A DNA stretch of 64,000 nt from Lytechinus variegatus (lineage: Eukaryota; Echinodermata; Echinoidea; Temnopleuroida; Toxopneustidae), in assembly GCF_018143015.1 (NCBI RefSeq), contig NC_054758.1:13682001-13746000 (forward strand). Direction: 5' to 3'. Numbering within the stretch: the stretch's first letter is position 1; each line of letters opens with the position of its first letter. The notes beneath the pieces are model-generated. The model searched no databases, was not told where the DNA came from, and saw only the letters and a program-made list of their open reading frames with translations. The position numbers and the translations under genes were made by a program. Positions 47,595-60,730 of the stretch are shown here, in pieces.

Positions 47595-48330
47595 ATTTAC
47601 CAAGATTTGTGAGAGGTATTCCTTGTTGCTGTGATGTGGTATAGGGAATATCTGAAAGAGCTTCAGCTACTACCATTTTAGATAGTATACCAGGAGCTAT
47701 TCTGTTGAAGTTGGTTTCATGAACGCCTTGAGGATTGTAGCATTCTCGCTGAGAGGTAATCCTTGTTGCCGCTATGTGTTGTAGGGAATACCAGAAAGAG
47801 CTTCAGCTACCATCGTTTCAGATAATATAAAAACAGGTATTCTGTTATTGATGGTTTCATGACTGCCTCGTAAATTCATCATAGTAACATACAGGTTTGT
47901 GAGAGGTATTCCTTGTTGCTGCTATGTGGTGTAGGAATTATCTGGAAGAGCTTCAAGTGCTACCATTCAAGAAAATGTACCAAAGGCTATTTTGTGGAAG
48001 ATGGTATCATGACTGCCTCAAGAATGCATTCATATTAGCTACATGTACATGTATGAAGCTTGTGAGAGGTATTCCTTGCTGTTGCTACAGTATCAGTTGG
48101 GAAATATCCTATTTTAAAGCAAGGTATCATAAACATAATGATCTAATAAGATGGAGGGATCCACTAAAAGGCAAATGTGCTACAACAGTTTCAATATGTT
48201 TGCCAAAGTTTATTTTGTGGCAGTTTTGACAGCCTTGAGTTAACGAAATATCTTGTCATTTTACCTTGTATACTAGAATAGCATTGTGAGAGGTAACCCT
48301 TTTTGTTGCTGTTATGTGAAAAACTGTACT
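47466..48330 (+). repeat. Diverged 140-165-bp tandem repeats in the 7TM 3'UTR
   Basis: GTGAGAGGTATTCCTTGTTGCTG-like words recur near 47470, 47609, 47750, 47899, 48062 and 48288, each followed by AAGAGCTTCAGCTACCAT-like and GGTTTCATGACTGCCT-like segments. These follow the stop directly and are probably transcribed as 3'UTR. Confidence 0.85.
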
Positions 48331-48370
48331 AAAAGTGATACTTCAGTTCTTCAGATGGCAGATTGTCCTA

Positions 48371-48708
48371 TTGGCCCGAATTCACAAAGATGGTTTTGAA
48401 AATCCACGGTTGAGTCCATGATTTATGTAGATTTCCTGTATGAATTATACTTAATTTTATCGGCGCGTGTATGAAAAATGCCCAATGCTGATGCACGCTT
48501 TTGTCACAGTGCACCAAATTGACGCCTGTAACCATGGTTAGATATGCTATTTTATTCATGAGTCCACTGTTTTAAGTAATGAGCCCACTCTTCAAACAGT
48601 AGACCATTTTGTAATGAACGCAGAAAAATAAGCATAATTTCAATAGGAAATCTGCATAAACCATGGACTCGAACTTTGGTTTTCAAAACCACCTGTTAAT
48701 TCGGGCCT
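48371..48708. mobile_element. Foldback MITE, GGCCCGAATTCACAAAGATGG type
   Basis: GGCCCGAATTCACAAAGATG and GGTTTTGAAAATCC at the left mirror GGTTTTCAAAACC and GTTAATTCGGGCC at the right. Confidence 0.75.
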
Positions 48709-49466
48709 TAACCCTAAATAGACTGGGCTATTTCAACGCCTAAAAAGACTGGGGGGGGGCTGATTCAGCCCCCCCTTATGATCTCGGCCGTCGATCGCGC
48801 GATCGCGACGAAAATTGGCACATGCGTTACCCATGGCATTATCTACAAAACTATAACATCAAATTCTGCAAAATATCTCATGTCTCATTAATTATGCTAA
48901 TTTATGCGTAAAATCATAAGTTTGCTCTAATTAATAAAATAATGCCCCTGAAATGCTAATTTTTGTTTCACATACTCTAGATAGGCATCTGATCAAATTG
49001 ATTTTTGAAAAATTTCAAAATCGCATTTATTTTCTTATGTATTCTATTGTTTTCTAAATTTCTTATGTATTTCTTTGTTTTTCGACTTTTTGTTTTTTAT
49101 TGTTTTTTCAATGGAAATTGTCGGGGACTTTATTTTGACCATAAACAAGATGAAATTAATTGATTTTAAGCAGTAAAAGGAAAAATAATGATACATTTAT
49201 GAATTTTGGCTAAGAACACTATTTGCATTGGATTTGTACACAAATTCACGTTTTTGAGTAATTTGGGGTCTGCATGCACTTACGAAATGTTGCGTAATTT
49301 TGGAACCGCGTACCCGGGGGTCACAATTTTGGTCTCAAAAGTTGCGCGAGACTTGAAAGTAAAAAGTCAGCGAGCGACGCGGTCAAAAAATTTCTCGCGG
49401 CGGATTTATCGTGAAAAATGTCAAGGGGGGGCTGAATCAGCCCCCCCCCCAGTCTTTTAGGGTTAA
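48709..49466. mobile_element. Foldback MITE with TTAACCCTAAAAGACTGGG ends
   Basis: TTAACCCTAAATAGACTGGG (with GGGGGGGCTGATTCAGCCCC inside) mirrors CCCAGTCTTTTAGGGTTAA. It directly abuts the preceding element. The interior has no coding capacity. Confidence 0.8.
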
Positions 49467-50319
49467 GAGTCTGCATATGTTATCAACTTATTCTCATACA
49501 TAATCATGATTTATTTACTTGTCAGAAGAATTCCTTGCTTTTGCTTCTTTGTAATGTGGGGGAAAACACAAGTTAAAAGGTTTTTATACATATAGTACAC
49601 CATCAATTCCTTTAGGAACTTCCATAACAGCTAGATTATTTAAAGTGAAATGGTTTACAACTGAATTCTAATTTGAAAACCTCAATATTTATTTGAAGTG
49701 AAAGTACAAAATTTAACATTCCTTGGCAAACATTGTGTCAGATGTGCTGGTGCAACAATTTTTCTTGTTTTATTTTTGTTTTTCATAGTCATTTGTGGTC
49801 CCATAGGCCTATGTGAGTCTTAAAAAATCATTGTACATGTATAAAGAATGAATGCAGAACCTATTTTGAAGATTAAATGCCTGCAGAATTGTGAGAAGCC
49901 TACTACAAAAGAAAAATATTTCTTGCTGTAATATGGGAATATTGGCATATGATAACAGAATACATTAATTATAAACCTTTATTTCGCTATGTTAAAAAGC
50001 TGCTTTAGAGAACGCTTTTCTATATCCCTGAATCTTTGGTTCATTAGAGCCTACTGCAACTGTAAATACTTTCTGACAAATATATGGACATTTTAAAAGT
50101 GTGTATCACACACAAAAAATGTTTTAAGCTGCAAAGGAACGAGTATTATCTGCTGATTTTGAAAATGATGTATTGTTATATCTTACTTTCTATGGCAGAT
50201 TGTTCAAGAAAATAGACAAAACTCAATGCTGCATTTTATTTTATTTTCCTATGCAATTGCAGGATACCACCTTCATGACCATTTGTTGCGTAACTGATGA
50301 GTTACAGGCCAATGTAATA

Positions 50320-51475
50320 AGGTTACTGGCATGAATATTCATTAGGTGGGCTGATGATGTCACATCTCCACTTTCCTTTTTCTTATATTACATGAAATCA
50401 TAAATGTTTCATTTTTTCATTCATGTGTATTATGATGTGTCTCCATCAGCGTTCTCGCCAGAAAAAAATTCACCCATGTCGGGGACTTGTGCTGCCACTC
50501 CTGGGGGGGGTGGGCGCGGAAGCGACGGCCTTTTCATCAAATAGCGACGCTAAGGAAGCCCCATTGTGGCGTATTTTTAAGCCCACACAAATGCACATAA
50601 ATGCACAGATACTTGCCGTTCAGTCCAAAGAAAGAGAAGTGCAGCTTTCCAGCTTATGAATTGTAAATATTTTCGAGAAAAAAAAAGAGTCGGGCCCTGG
50701 TCGGACCAGACATGAGAAGTCAAAGGGCTTTGTCGTGTTTCTAGATTTAGGCTGGATCTGCAAAACATGTCCGCCGCTCCGTCGATCGTCTATATAGCGC
50801 GCGCGTATCGTGCATGCACCTAGTTAGCGATCTGTGCATACATGTACAGTACAGTATACAAAATGCGCATCCAACGAGCGTCGGCGCTAGCTGGGGCCCT
50901 GCACTGATTTTCATTTGCAAGTGGTCTTAAGTTGGTGGGACTTCGGCGCAACCCGATAAATGAAGTTGATATCACTAAGAGGAGTTCATGGAGTGTATTA
51001 TTTTTTTCTGAATATTTCCATTTAATTTTTCCACGCATGTCGCTGAAATTTTACGCATGGTTCCACTTGGTCTCCATTTCCGCACGCATGGTGTTTGAAC
51101 CATGCGTATTATACACTGGCGAGAACGCTGGAGACTCTCCATTATGATGAAATACGTTGTGGCAATAAATAACTAATGCATTTATTCAGTTTTCAATCCA
51201 ATTGTTTCAGTTCTTGGTAGAAATTTTTTGATAAACCTAATTCTATATAATAAAATACAAAAGAACAAGTAGGGATATGACATCATCAGCCCATCTAATG
51301 AATATTCATAAAGACATGCCTAGAACTGTTTCACTGGAATAATGCTGTAAATCTTTAAATTTCAAATACTTTGTTATGTGTTATCCAATTTTGATCAAAT
51401 TTTCCGCATTTTGCTCTGTGAATTTTACTCTATTTATTGAGATATAAATATTTCCAGCCTGGACCATCCCTTTAA
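50320..51475. mobile_element. TTAA-type MITE, family D, interrupted
   Basis: ATGAATATTCATTAGGTGGG and TGATGTCACATCTCCACTT match 57645-57680. The right end CCAGCCTGGACCATCCCTTTAA matches family D. The left terminus is worn. It carries the insertion 50447-51135. Confidence 0.7.
50447..51135. mobile_element. Foldback element nested in a family-D MITE
   Basis: CAGCGTTCTCGCCAG at the left mirrors CTGGCGAGAACGCTG at the right. TCTCCAT flanks both sides (50440-50446 and 51136-51142) as target duplication. The inner arms pair around CACCCATG and GCATGG. Non-coding. Confidence 0.8.
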
Positions 51476-51847
51476 TTTAAACTGCTCTAAAGTTGGGATT
51501 AACTATTGATACCCAAGCTGGACACCAATCTGTAACAGTTTAGGATGAATTTATTAGCACATCTGTTACTCAGATCATTCGTAGCTTTCTAGGAATAATT
51601 AATAGTTTTCTTTGCCATTGTAGCATGGTAAAAGAGCACGGTATATGCTAACAAATATTTTCACATTTTCAGCTCACATTATTTTAGCACAGAGTTAGAC
51701 CATGGCCTATCAAGTAAAACCAGACTTCAAAATTTTTGTTTTCCATTATTTCATTTTGGATGTGAGGCATATAAAGAGCAATCCTTTGCAAAGAGCCATT
51801 TTTGGGGGTGATACTATTGAATAAAGGAAGAATTTGATACACATAGC

Positions 51848-52084
51848 CAGGGCTCGACATTAGCAGTGGCCCCGGGCAACCTAAATTGAGAGTTGGGCCA
51901 CCAAAATTCTGTGAAAGCCCACACTTGGCGACCAATTCTGGCTACAAAATTTTGGTAAATTATAGTGTTTTGTATCGTTTTAGGACCACCAAATTTGCTT
52001 CCCGGGCCACCAAAAAATATGAAATTGATGATTTGGTGGACTGATAGGGCCATCAAGAAAAAAAAACATTAGTGTGGAGCCTTG
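51848..52084. mobile_element. Short hAT-like element with CAGGGCTCGACATTA end
   Basis: CAGGGCTCGACATTAG at the left and TTAGTGTGGAGCCTTG at the right are diverged inverted ends. GGGCCACCAAAATT-type words recur inside in direct order. Confidence 0.6.
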
Positions 52085-52224
52085 TAGCTAAGGATTATTA
52101 TGCCCATCTTTATCACAAGTTCTGTTTAAATTTTTCGCATTTTTTTTTAAGCGAAGCAATAGGTGCTAAAGATATGCACATGTGGGGGTAAACATTTTTT
52201 ATCTTGGTTTATGATCTGGTGATG

Positions 52225-52470
52225 CATGTACATTGCTTAATTTCCTTCAGCAAGGAATTTATCCACAATGTGCTGCACTCGACCCAGGTGAGGTAAATGG
52301 GTAACTGGCAGAAAATCATTCGTCGAAACACAGTGCGTGTAACAGCTGCTCTGCTACAGCCAGGGTCAGCAGTTATGCTGCTTGACTAGAGCACTTAAGG
52401 GATTCTTGACGAAATAAAGTGTTGAGTGCTTTATTAGCATGTATAATTATTATTATTTGACTCTTTACTT
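52225..52470. mobile_element. SINE 3' part (TTCCTTCAGCAAGGAATTT type)
   Basis: Shares TTCCTTCAGCAAGAAATTTA, CCACACTGTGCTGCACTC and CCCAGGTGAGGTGAATGGGT with the SINE at 56330, but lacks the tRNA head. It ends near an ATTATTATT tail. Confidence 0.7.
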
Positions 52471-52859
52471 TGAACAAATAAGATGATAGGATCCAATGTT
52501 CATCATGGCACACAGAAAATGCATTTACAAGCTTTTCAAGTTTGGTTTGATGTATGGGCAATATGATTCTCGCATATAATGCATTTCAAACAACTGTTGT
52601 ATTAAAAATAAGAAGAAACTATCGACGGATGTGACTTTGAGCCGTACTTGTAAATAGAAAGAGAAATTATTTATATTGTAGAGTACCTGTGTATGTATGT
52701 TATCCCGTTTTTTATGTTATTGTGTGTATATAGATATATTTTTATCCTTTGATGCTTGGTTATATTCTTTATGTATGTCTTACATGTTCGTGCATTGCAC
52801 TGGGTGCAGTTGGATGGGAGGGGGGAGGGACTCAGATATTTTTTGAAAGACTGTGGCAC

Positions 52860-53200
52860 TTTAGCCTATATATCGTCGCACGCACCACGAACTGTCCTCT
52901 CTGCCCACTTCGATGCGAAAGTTACTTTTGCAGAAAACGCATTTAAAGAAAAGTTTTTTTTTTAAACCAGCAATAAGTGCACCTACAAGGAGAGCAAATT
53001 ATTTACCAGTGTCTTCGTTAAAAAGTTCAGGTTCCAAAGTTTCATCCTGTATCTTTATATTTTCTTGAAGTTAATTATTTACGCCACAGTGGGCAATGTA
53101 ACAGAGAGGATGGTTTGTGGAATAGATACAGTGCATTTAACTTTCGCATCGAAATGCGCAGAGAGGACGGTTCGTGGTGCATGTGACGATATGTAAAACC
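52860..53200. mobile_element. Foldback element, CACGAACTGTCCTCTCTGC type
   Basis: CACCACGAACTGTCCTCTCT and ATGCGAAAGTTA at 52880-52925 mirror TTAACTTTCGCATCGAAATG and GAGAGGACGGTTCGTGGTGC at 53136-53182. Confidence 0.75.
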
Positions 53201-53492
53201 TCTCAAACAAATTCTCAGAAAAATTGTAACCATGTTTAGGGCTTATTTGCGAACATACAGTAAGACCCATATTTGATGTGAGAAAGCAAGTTAGATTGAT
53301 GTCTGGAATTCAGTTTTGATGTTGGATTTAGATTTGGCTCCATAGTGTAATTTCTAAGGCAGACTCATGATTTTACTTTCCCACTACTTCATTAATTGGC
53401 ATGCTTTCTATCATATCTCAGGTTTTGTAGAATACACAAGTTAGTAGTACTGATTTTAATACATGTATATATTTCATCCAATGCGAATGTTT

Positions 53493-53746
53493 CATAAAGA
53501 TGTTTGTAAACTTAAGGAAACCAAAATGCAAGGAGAAAATCCATCTTATCGGAAAGAATGAAAGGAGGGGGGCAATCTAAAACTTGTTTTATAAAAAGAT
53601 TTTTGTTGAAGTGAACACCCTCCCACACAGAAAGCTTTTTTTAATTAAAAATGGAGAATCAGGTTCAAAACCCAATCATGCGTTTCAGTTGTTCTGAAAG
53701 TCATTTGTTACTTTGCAAACATCTTTGTGAAACAGTCCCCTTGAAT
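53493..53746. mobile_element. Foldback MITE, TTTCATAAAGATGTTTGTAAA type
   Basis: GTTTCATAAAGATGTTTGTAA at the left mirrors TTTGCAAACATCTTTGTGAAAC at the right. The arms are diverged. Confidence 0.6.
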
Positions 53747-55128
53747 CTGTAAAGAATACCTTGAGCCTGTGGGGGAATTTCAAAATGCTTTTACGTCTAA
53801 ACTTCTGTTGTCTCTAATACCTGGCAAAAAATGCACGTTTGCAACTTATTGTCAATTTTCTTCATGCTTAATATCCTGGTGGGCCACTCGACTATATTGC
53901 TGTACAGACAAATGACCCAAAAGACATGTAAAAGGTGCTTTCTGCCGATCGTGGCACATGATGTGGTAACATGTTGGTGTCAAAAAGGACAAAATCAGGC
54001 AAAAACGGTATGTTTGTTGGGTAAAACACTCATAATTCTTACTGGTTATTCTTTTTAGGGGGGAAATTGTAAAAAAATGCATGCAAAAATACTTAAATAC
54101 CTGTAGGTATAGATTTGACCAATGAATGAATAAAACTTGTTTAGGGTGGGTTTGTCAAAGCTGTTGTCGTGCATGTGTACAGCAATACATGTATATCTAA
54201 GTGGCCCCCCCCCTAGGCCCAAAATTACATGTAATTTATCTGTTCTAATTGTCTTCCTGGGCCCTTTTACACAGAGCTTTATGTTTGATTTTACAGTTTG
54301 AACTTTACAATCGATTGCATAGAACAATCAGTGTCAATCACTTGTTAAAACCCATTCTTTGATCAATCGCTATGTTTTGTGTCACAGGGCCTTGTATATA
54401 TTCAGTGCCAAAGTTATCTTGTGTGTTTATGGTCATTGGTGAAGGTTGAATCAGCATAATTTGACGGTAATTGTTATATCTTTCCGTAACATTGTCAAAT
54501 ATTATATTAATCACTTTATTGGTCGAAACTAGATTCAAGGCTGCATATACCTGCTAAAGAACAAAAGTGTGCACAGAACCTGAAGAGAAATGGGCAAACT
54601 GCCCTTCTTTAGCCTGTAGAAACAACTACCCTGTCCATACACTGCTGTCCCACTCAAATCATTATAGAAACAGTCCCCATCCCTCCCCCACACACACACC
54701 ATTATTTGACTACAGGTTTCATGTAAACAGATATTCAACAAATTGAAAATTATTTGTAGACTTGTATTTACACTAGCAGCATATTTGTAAACTATGCAAA
54801 GTAAGAATATATGTTTCCTTAAACTTGTAGTTTGAATACATGTATGTACATGTTCTCACTACTATATATTAAAGGCCAAATTAGATTTAAGTATTCTATT
54901 ACTTTGTAGAATATTGAAAATATATCTACTATAAAAAAAAAAGATAAAAGAAGAAGAAAAAAAAGGAAGAAAAGATAATGGCACAACGGAAATGCAACTT
55001 GTTTTATTAGGCAGCTATATTCAGGCAGCTTGTATGCAGATACATGTAGGGTACTATACAGTGTATATACATAATAGAGTCTATTTACCTTATAAGTTTA
55101 TGATATGCTTATATGTATATTTGTCTCC

Positions 55129-55134
55129 AATAAA
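55129..55134 (+). terminator. Candidate poly(A) signal of the 7TM gene
   Basis: CCAATAAACATTG is followed by TGTACTTGTGACACTTTCTG, a GT-rich stretch. It would imply a 3'UTR of about 7.7 kb. An alternative AATAAA is at 57034-57039. Neither can be chosen from sequence alone. Confidence 0.25.
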
Positions 55135-55849
55135 CATTGTACTTGTGACACTTTCTGTTAATAGGCAATGGGTGTTGACTTCAGCTTAAAGCCTGTCGAG
55201 AGTTTGGTAAATGTTCAATAGTAAGGGTATTATCATGACAGAAACAGTAACAGAAGAAGCAGAACATGTAGATACTTGTATCTAAAAGATATCACAAGAA
55301 ATTTTTGTAAGTTTTGATGGCCTATGCATTTCTGTGAGATTGTCATGTAAGATAACGGCCAAGAATAATTCACATTATTGACCATTTACCCAAGTTTCCT
55401 ATGGGCTTTAGGACTGGAGAGAATTTTTCCAGGAGTGTATTTTAGATTGTTCCCTTCAGATCGCCATCAGACGGAGTATCTCTTTGTGTGTGTTAACATT
55501 ATTATATCCCGTTTTTAGACACGTCAATTTGTACATCTCAGTACAATGTAAATATGCATAGACTTTACACATTGCCATGTATATATTATCACACTGCATT
55601 TTCTCTATACGTTTTATGTGATACAGAACATTATACATCTATTTTACTGGACAGGTATAAGAATGTGCTTGTATCAAATACATTCATGGACAATATTAAC
55701 GTATGAAAAGTTTTCTCGTATCGTTATACATTATTCAGAAACTGATAAAATGTAGAGGATTAAGCAATGCTCAAGATTGAAGTTTACTTCAAATGAGTAT
55801 CTAATTTGAAAATATATGATTTCAGTGCTTTACAGATCATCATATACAG

Positions 55850-56050
55850 TCAAGGTTGCCCTAGTACACTGTATTGCACTCTCTCCACTCCTTGGGGAGT
55901 GATTCAGGTGAGGTGGATGGGTACCCAGCAGGATTAATTCCTTGAATGCACTAAGTGCCGATGATGGTAGCTCAAGCTAAAGCCGTGGGTAATAATAGCA
56001 GTGCTTTGGATCCTCAGGCAAAAAGTGCTATATGAAAACCAGCTATTATT
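55850..56050. mobile_element. SINE fragment
   Basis: Shares GTGAGGTGGATGGGTACC, CAGCAGGATTAATTCCTTG and GCTCAAGCTAAAGCC with the SINE at 56330-56620. The head is missing. Confidence 0.7.
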
Positions 56051-56329
56051 CACCATCTTTCTTTTAGCTCTATGGGTACAGTAAGGCTTTGTCCATGGAT
56101 TGAAGTATTAAGTGCTATTTCCCACAATTGATGTGAGATTACATTTATTTTTTTTTCAATCCAAATGTCGAAGGATTCCAACCTCCAATATTCCAATTAT
56201 TGTTTTTGAAGTCATGTGCATAGTCCAGATTGAGCTTTGATGTATGGAAACTCACTTTCCCAAAGCTAACATAGAGAGCCTCCTGACTCCCAATCCCTTA
56301 CCCACTGCAATCCACTTGTCTCGCATCTG

Positions 56330-56620
56330 TGGAGATGGAGCATCGTGGCCCAGTGGGTTAGTCTTCTGACTTTGAAAACAGATGGTCGTGGGTTCGAATC
56401 CCAGCCATGGCGTGATTTCCTTCAGCAAGAAATTTATCCACACTGTGCTGCACTCAACCCAGGTGAGGTGAATGGGTACCTGGCAGGATTAATTCCTTGA
56501 ATGCATGAGCGCTGAAAGGCAGCTCGAGCTAAAGCCAGGGTGATAATGATAATAACAACACGCCTCGGAATACAATATTTCTAGATAGATGATGCTATGT
56601 AAATGCCTATTATTATTATC
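56330..56620 (+). mobile_element. tRNA-derived SINE with clear A and B boxes
   Basis: GTGGCCCAGTGGGTTAG matches a pol III A box and GGTTCGAATCCC is a perfect B box, 40 bases apart as in a tRNA. The body continues with TTCCTTCAGCAAGAAATT, GGTGAGGTGAATGGGTACC and GCTCGAGCTAAAGCC. The tail is a TATTATTATTATC microsatellite. It is the most complete of three related copies here. Confidence 0.85.
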
Positions 56621-56717
56621 ATCCGCATAAAAATGTGAGATGAGTGGATATCGGCACTTGGTTAGGGATTGGCTGTCAGGAAGCCCTCTATGTTACAGCT
56701 TCCATACATCAAAGTGT

Positions 56718-56852
56718 AATCTGGGCTTTGTAACACAAAGCTTAGCAATGATCGTAGAACATTTTTCTACAATTCCATTTACTACAATGTACATGTACAA
56801 TCAATCATGAAAATGAAGCGTACGATCAATCGCTAATCTTTGTGTTACGGAG
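56718..56852. mobile_element. Foldback MITE, TTTGTAACACAAAG type
   Basis: GGGCTTTGTAACACAAAGCTT mirrors AATCTTTGTGTTACGGAGCCC at the right. Related to 46028-46190. Confidence 0.7.
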
Positions 56853-57488
56853 CCCAGGATTTATACATGTACATTTGAAAAACCCAGCCTCTTACAGTAT
56901 AAGTAAAATCTAGACGAACACCTTTAGAGGACGATCCTCTGGATATTTGTATGTGCATTACAATGTGTGTGTATCTGTCTTATGTATGGCTGATGTAATA
57001 TCAGAAATGCATTTTATGTACTTTTATTTTATAAATAAAGGAGAGAGATAAAAATTTGATCGAGACGGGTCTTCATTTGAGTCATTTTTTCGAAACTTAC
57101 ATTCCTATTTAATGCTTTATTTAGACCTGGCGTGCACTACAAGGTCCGTTGTGATCCAATTTTTCAAAGAAATTGTAATAGCAGTTAATATAATGATATA
57201 AACATTTTAGTTATGAACATACCATCCTATAAAATCTTAATTATAAAAGTTCAAAAAAATGGCATGAATCCTACATGTACATATATAGTCGAAAATGCAC
57301 TCTATTTTGAACCTCCCTTCTGAGCCTTAGCTATGACTAGTTACTGATTTGGATCTTACTCCAACCTCAAGGCTTGCAGTAAAGGAGATTTCTGAGTTCA
57401 GTATTCCTAGCATTATACTGAACATCAAATGAAATTCACCCATTGGAACTTTCATATTTAATGCAGAATTGTGATTTGGTCAAAACTT

Positions 57489-58073
57489 AATAAAGGGATG
57501 GTCCGGGCTGAAAGTATTTATAGCTTAAAAACTAGAGTAGAATTCACTGAGAAAAATGGCGAAAATTTCATCAAAATTGGATAACAAATAACAAAGTCAT
57601 TGAATTTTAAAATTTAGCAATATTTTGTGAAAACAGTCGTCATGAATATTCATTAGGTTGGCTGATGATGTCACATCTCCACTTGTTCTTTTGTACTTTA
57701 TTATATGAAATTAGGTTTATTCAAATTTTTTCCTTCAAGAACTAGAAAAATCGGATCGACAACTGATTTAGTGCATTAGATATTTATTGCTGCAACTCAT
57801 TTCATTATAAGGGAGACATATTATTCACACAAGTATGAAATTATGAAAAAGATATGATTTTATGGTATAACATAAGAAAACAGAAAGTGGGGATGTGACA
57901 TCATCAGCCCCACCTAATGAATTTTCATTACGACTGTTTTCACGAAACATTGCTGAACTTCAATAACTTTATCATTTGTTATCTGATTTTGATGAAATTT
58001 GTGGCATTTTGTTCAGTGAATTCTACTCTATGTATTAAGATATAAATATTTTCAGCCCGAACCATCCCTTTAA
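57489..58073. mobile_element. TTAA-bounded foldback MITE, family D
   Basis: AAAGGGATGGTCCGGGCTGA mirrors CAGCCCGAACCATCCCTTTAA at the right. Long arms share CATGAATATTCATTAGG, GATGTCACATC and TTGTTATC words in inverted order. The left TTAA is altered. Confidence 0.8.
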
Positions 58074-58129
58074 TTGCGTCACGGTCGGATCGTGTGGTGT
58101 GTGCTGGCTTTGAAGCTGTCTAGCCAATG

Positions 58130-59000
58130 TTCTCTTTGTTGCCCTAGCTCCAACCCCCTTCTCCCTTCATCCCCTCCCCCCACTCTTCCTCTCCCCCCCC
58201 TCCCCGATCACCTCAAATTTCATTGGTCTTTCCCCTCTGTCTCTCTTCAAACACAAATGCCTTTATTTTTTATATCACTTTCTCCCCCTCTCCCTTTCCA
58301 AACCTTTAAGTCTTATAGTTATCTCTCTCTTGCCCCCCCCCCCCCCCTCTCCCAATCCCCTTTACTACCTCTCTTTCTTCTCTTTCACTTACTCTTATCT
58401 CAATCCCTTCTCTACCCTCCCATCCCCCTTTTTATCTCTCTTGCATCTCTTGCTCCCCCCCCCCTCTCTCCTCTCCCTACCCCTTTACTTACCCTCTCTT
58501 TCCTCTTTTTTCACTAACCTTTATCTCCCTTCTCTCCCCTCCCATCCCCCCCCCTTTATCTTTTTTGCCCCTCTTGCTTCCCCCCTCCCCTCTTCCAATT
58601 CCCTTTACTCACCTCTCTTTCGCTTACCTTTATCTCCCTCCCACCCCCTTTTTATCTCTCCCCCCCCCTCTTCTCTCTCCCCCCCCCCTCTTCTCTCTCT
58701 CTCTCCCCTCCCATCCCTTTTTTCTCTTGCTCCCCCCCTTCTCTCTCTCTCCCAATTCCCTTTACTCTCTCGCTTACCCTTATCTCCCCTCCCACCTCCT
58801 TTTTATCTCCCCCACTCTTCTCTCTCTCCCTCCCACCCCTTTTTATCTCTCTCTTGCCCCTCCTGCTATCCCCCTCCCCCTCCTCTCCCACTGTCTCATG
58901 CTTTGTACTCCCTCTCTCTCCTCACTTCCCCCCCCCCCTTTCCCTCCATTTCCCCCCCCCCCCCAATCTTTCCCTTTTTGTCCACCTCTCCTTTTGACAT
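58130..59000. repeat. 870-base polypyrimidine (C/T) block
   Basis: Nearly pure C and T on the plus strand, with CCCCCCC and CTCTCT runs, including degenerate tandem units such as CTTTATCTCCCTCCCACCCC. The Pro/Leu/Ser frames of 147-227 residues here reflect composition only. It may form triplex structure and block polymerases. Confidence 0.95.
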
Positions 59001-60730
59001 ACTATTCACATGAAGCTTACAAGTCAAATTATTCTACATGTAAATCTATCGTTAACAGTAACTACAAACAAACACAGACCAATGATCTTAAACGCTTCTG
59101 TTTTTATATTTCATTAATCATTATAATGCATATAATGCACAAAATATGATCTTATTTACAACATTACCATGTGAGATTATTAGCAAGAACATGTAAAGAC
59201 CTGTTAAAATGTGATAATGAATATATACAGAGATGTTAATATTTTTTTAGGAAGAAGTATTCTACATTTTTACTACACAAATACATGACCTCTTACAACA
59301 TAACAAAGTACACAATCTATCCATACATGAATAAAATATTGTGCAAACTATTATTATTACACATTTCTATAAAATATGCCAATACTCCAACATCTAAACT
59401 GCTGAATAATTCATTAATAACCCAGCTATAAAGCACAAAATCATTCAATATTTTTTATGCAAGCAACATACATGCAAACACTATTTCATTCAGATCCATT
59501 TCACTATCGTACTACTTTACTTCCTTGATTGCACTACATATACAACTCTCGGTTTTACTGAGAATTTATAATGAAAGCATGAACTATATGGTTTATACGA
59601 CAATGTAACAATTATATAATTCATAAGTATTGGTGTTTACCTTTGCTAATATATATCAGAAGTACATCGAATATGACCCAAGAAAAAACGAATCAGGCTA
59701 AAAATTACATACATGTTCACGTATATAAGTGCATAGAGAATTATATAATAATTCTCATACACTAAATCATTCTATATATTATCAAAAAATACATTTTAAG
59801 AGCTTCAATATTTTTATCATTACAACTTTAAGAATTTTCACTTCCATTTTCAATCTTGCCATCATCATCATCATCACCACCACTGTATTATCATATATTA
59901 TTATTTCTAATATAAATATCTTTAATAAAATTGTCAAAAATCAATTTAATATAAACTTTAAAATCAATGATTTGTGGATAATTTTTGCGATAAACATTTA
60001 AATCCCAAAGATAATTATAGATCATGATTTTCAAATAAAATACATGAAGTATATATTCTGTTGTATTATACGTTGAGAAGGCAATGTGAATTTTCTTTTT
60101 CAACTACAAAACATGTTTAAAAAAAATAATATTTAAATGGTCTGCAGTATGGAAATAGTCCAGCTATTCATTCACTTAAATAAAGTCCACGTATGAGTTT
60201 CATTTTCTTTACTCCTTTGAAATCAAAGCCTGCTTTCGCAAATCAAAGCAAGTAACTTATCAGCGTAAATTAGATTTATTGAGAACTTTAATTATTGTTG
60301 TTATTATTATTATTATAAAATATACAGTGCAAGCCCTCCACCAGGGAAACACTTTAAACAGATACTCTTATAGTTTAATTATGAGTTTGCTTGATGTAAT
60401 ATTACAGTAATAGTGCAGCAGGTTCCTATCCACGAATTAGTTTCAAAATATAAAGTTTCAAGCAGGAAGCAAATTAATTTTAAATACACTAACTCAAATT
60501 CACATAATTTTGTCATTATATAATAATTATACCAGAAAAATTTTAGAAAAATTTTTCAAATATTTTTTTCAGACACTGTAGCTAGTACGTAGGTAGCAAG
60601 TACATGCATTAAGACATGCATAAAGGGGTAATAAATGTTCTCCTAAAAATCGAAATTTCACCTTTGTCACTTGTCTCATTTTGCTTTTATTGGGGCATTA
60701 TTGTTTACATGTAGCCATCATGCTACACAA

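Noticed and set aside
58074-59149. Pro/Leu/Ser-rich frames up to 227 residues
   Set aside because: They lie in a polypyrimidine block and change frame at every length change of C runs; this is composition, not coding.
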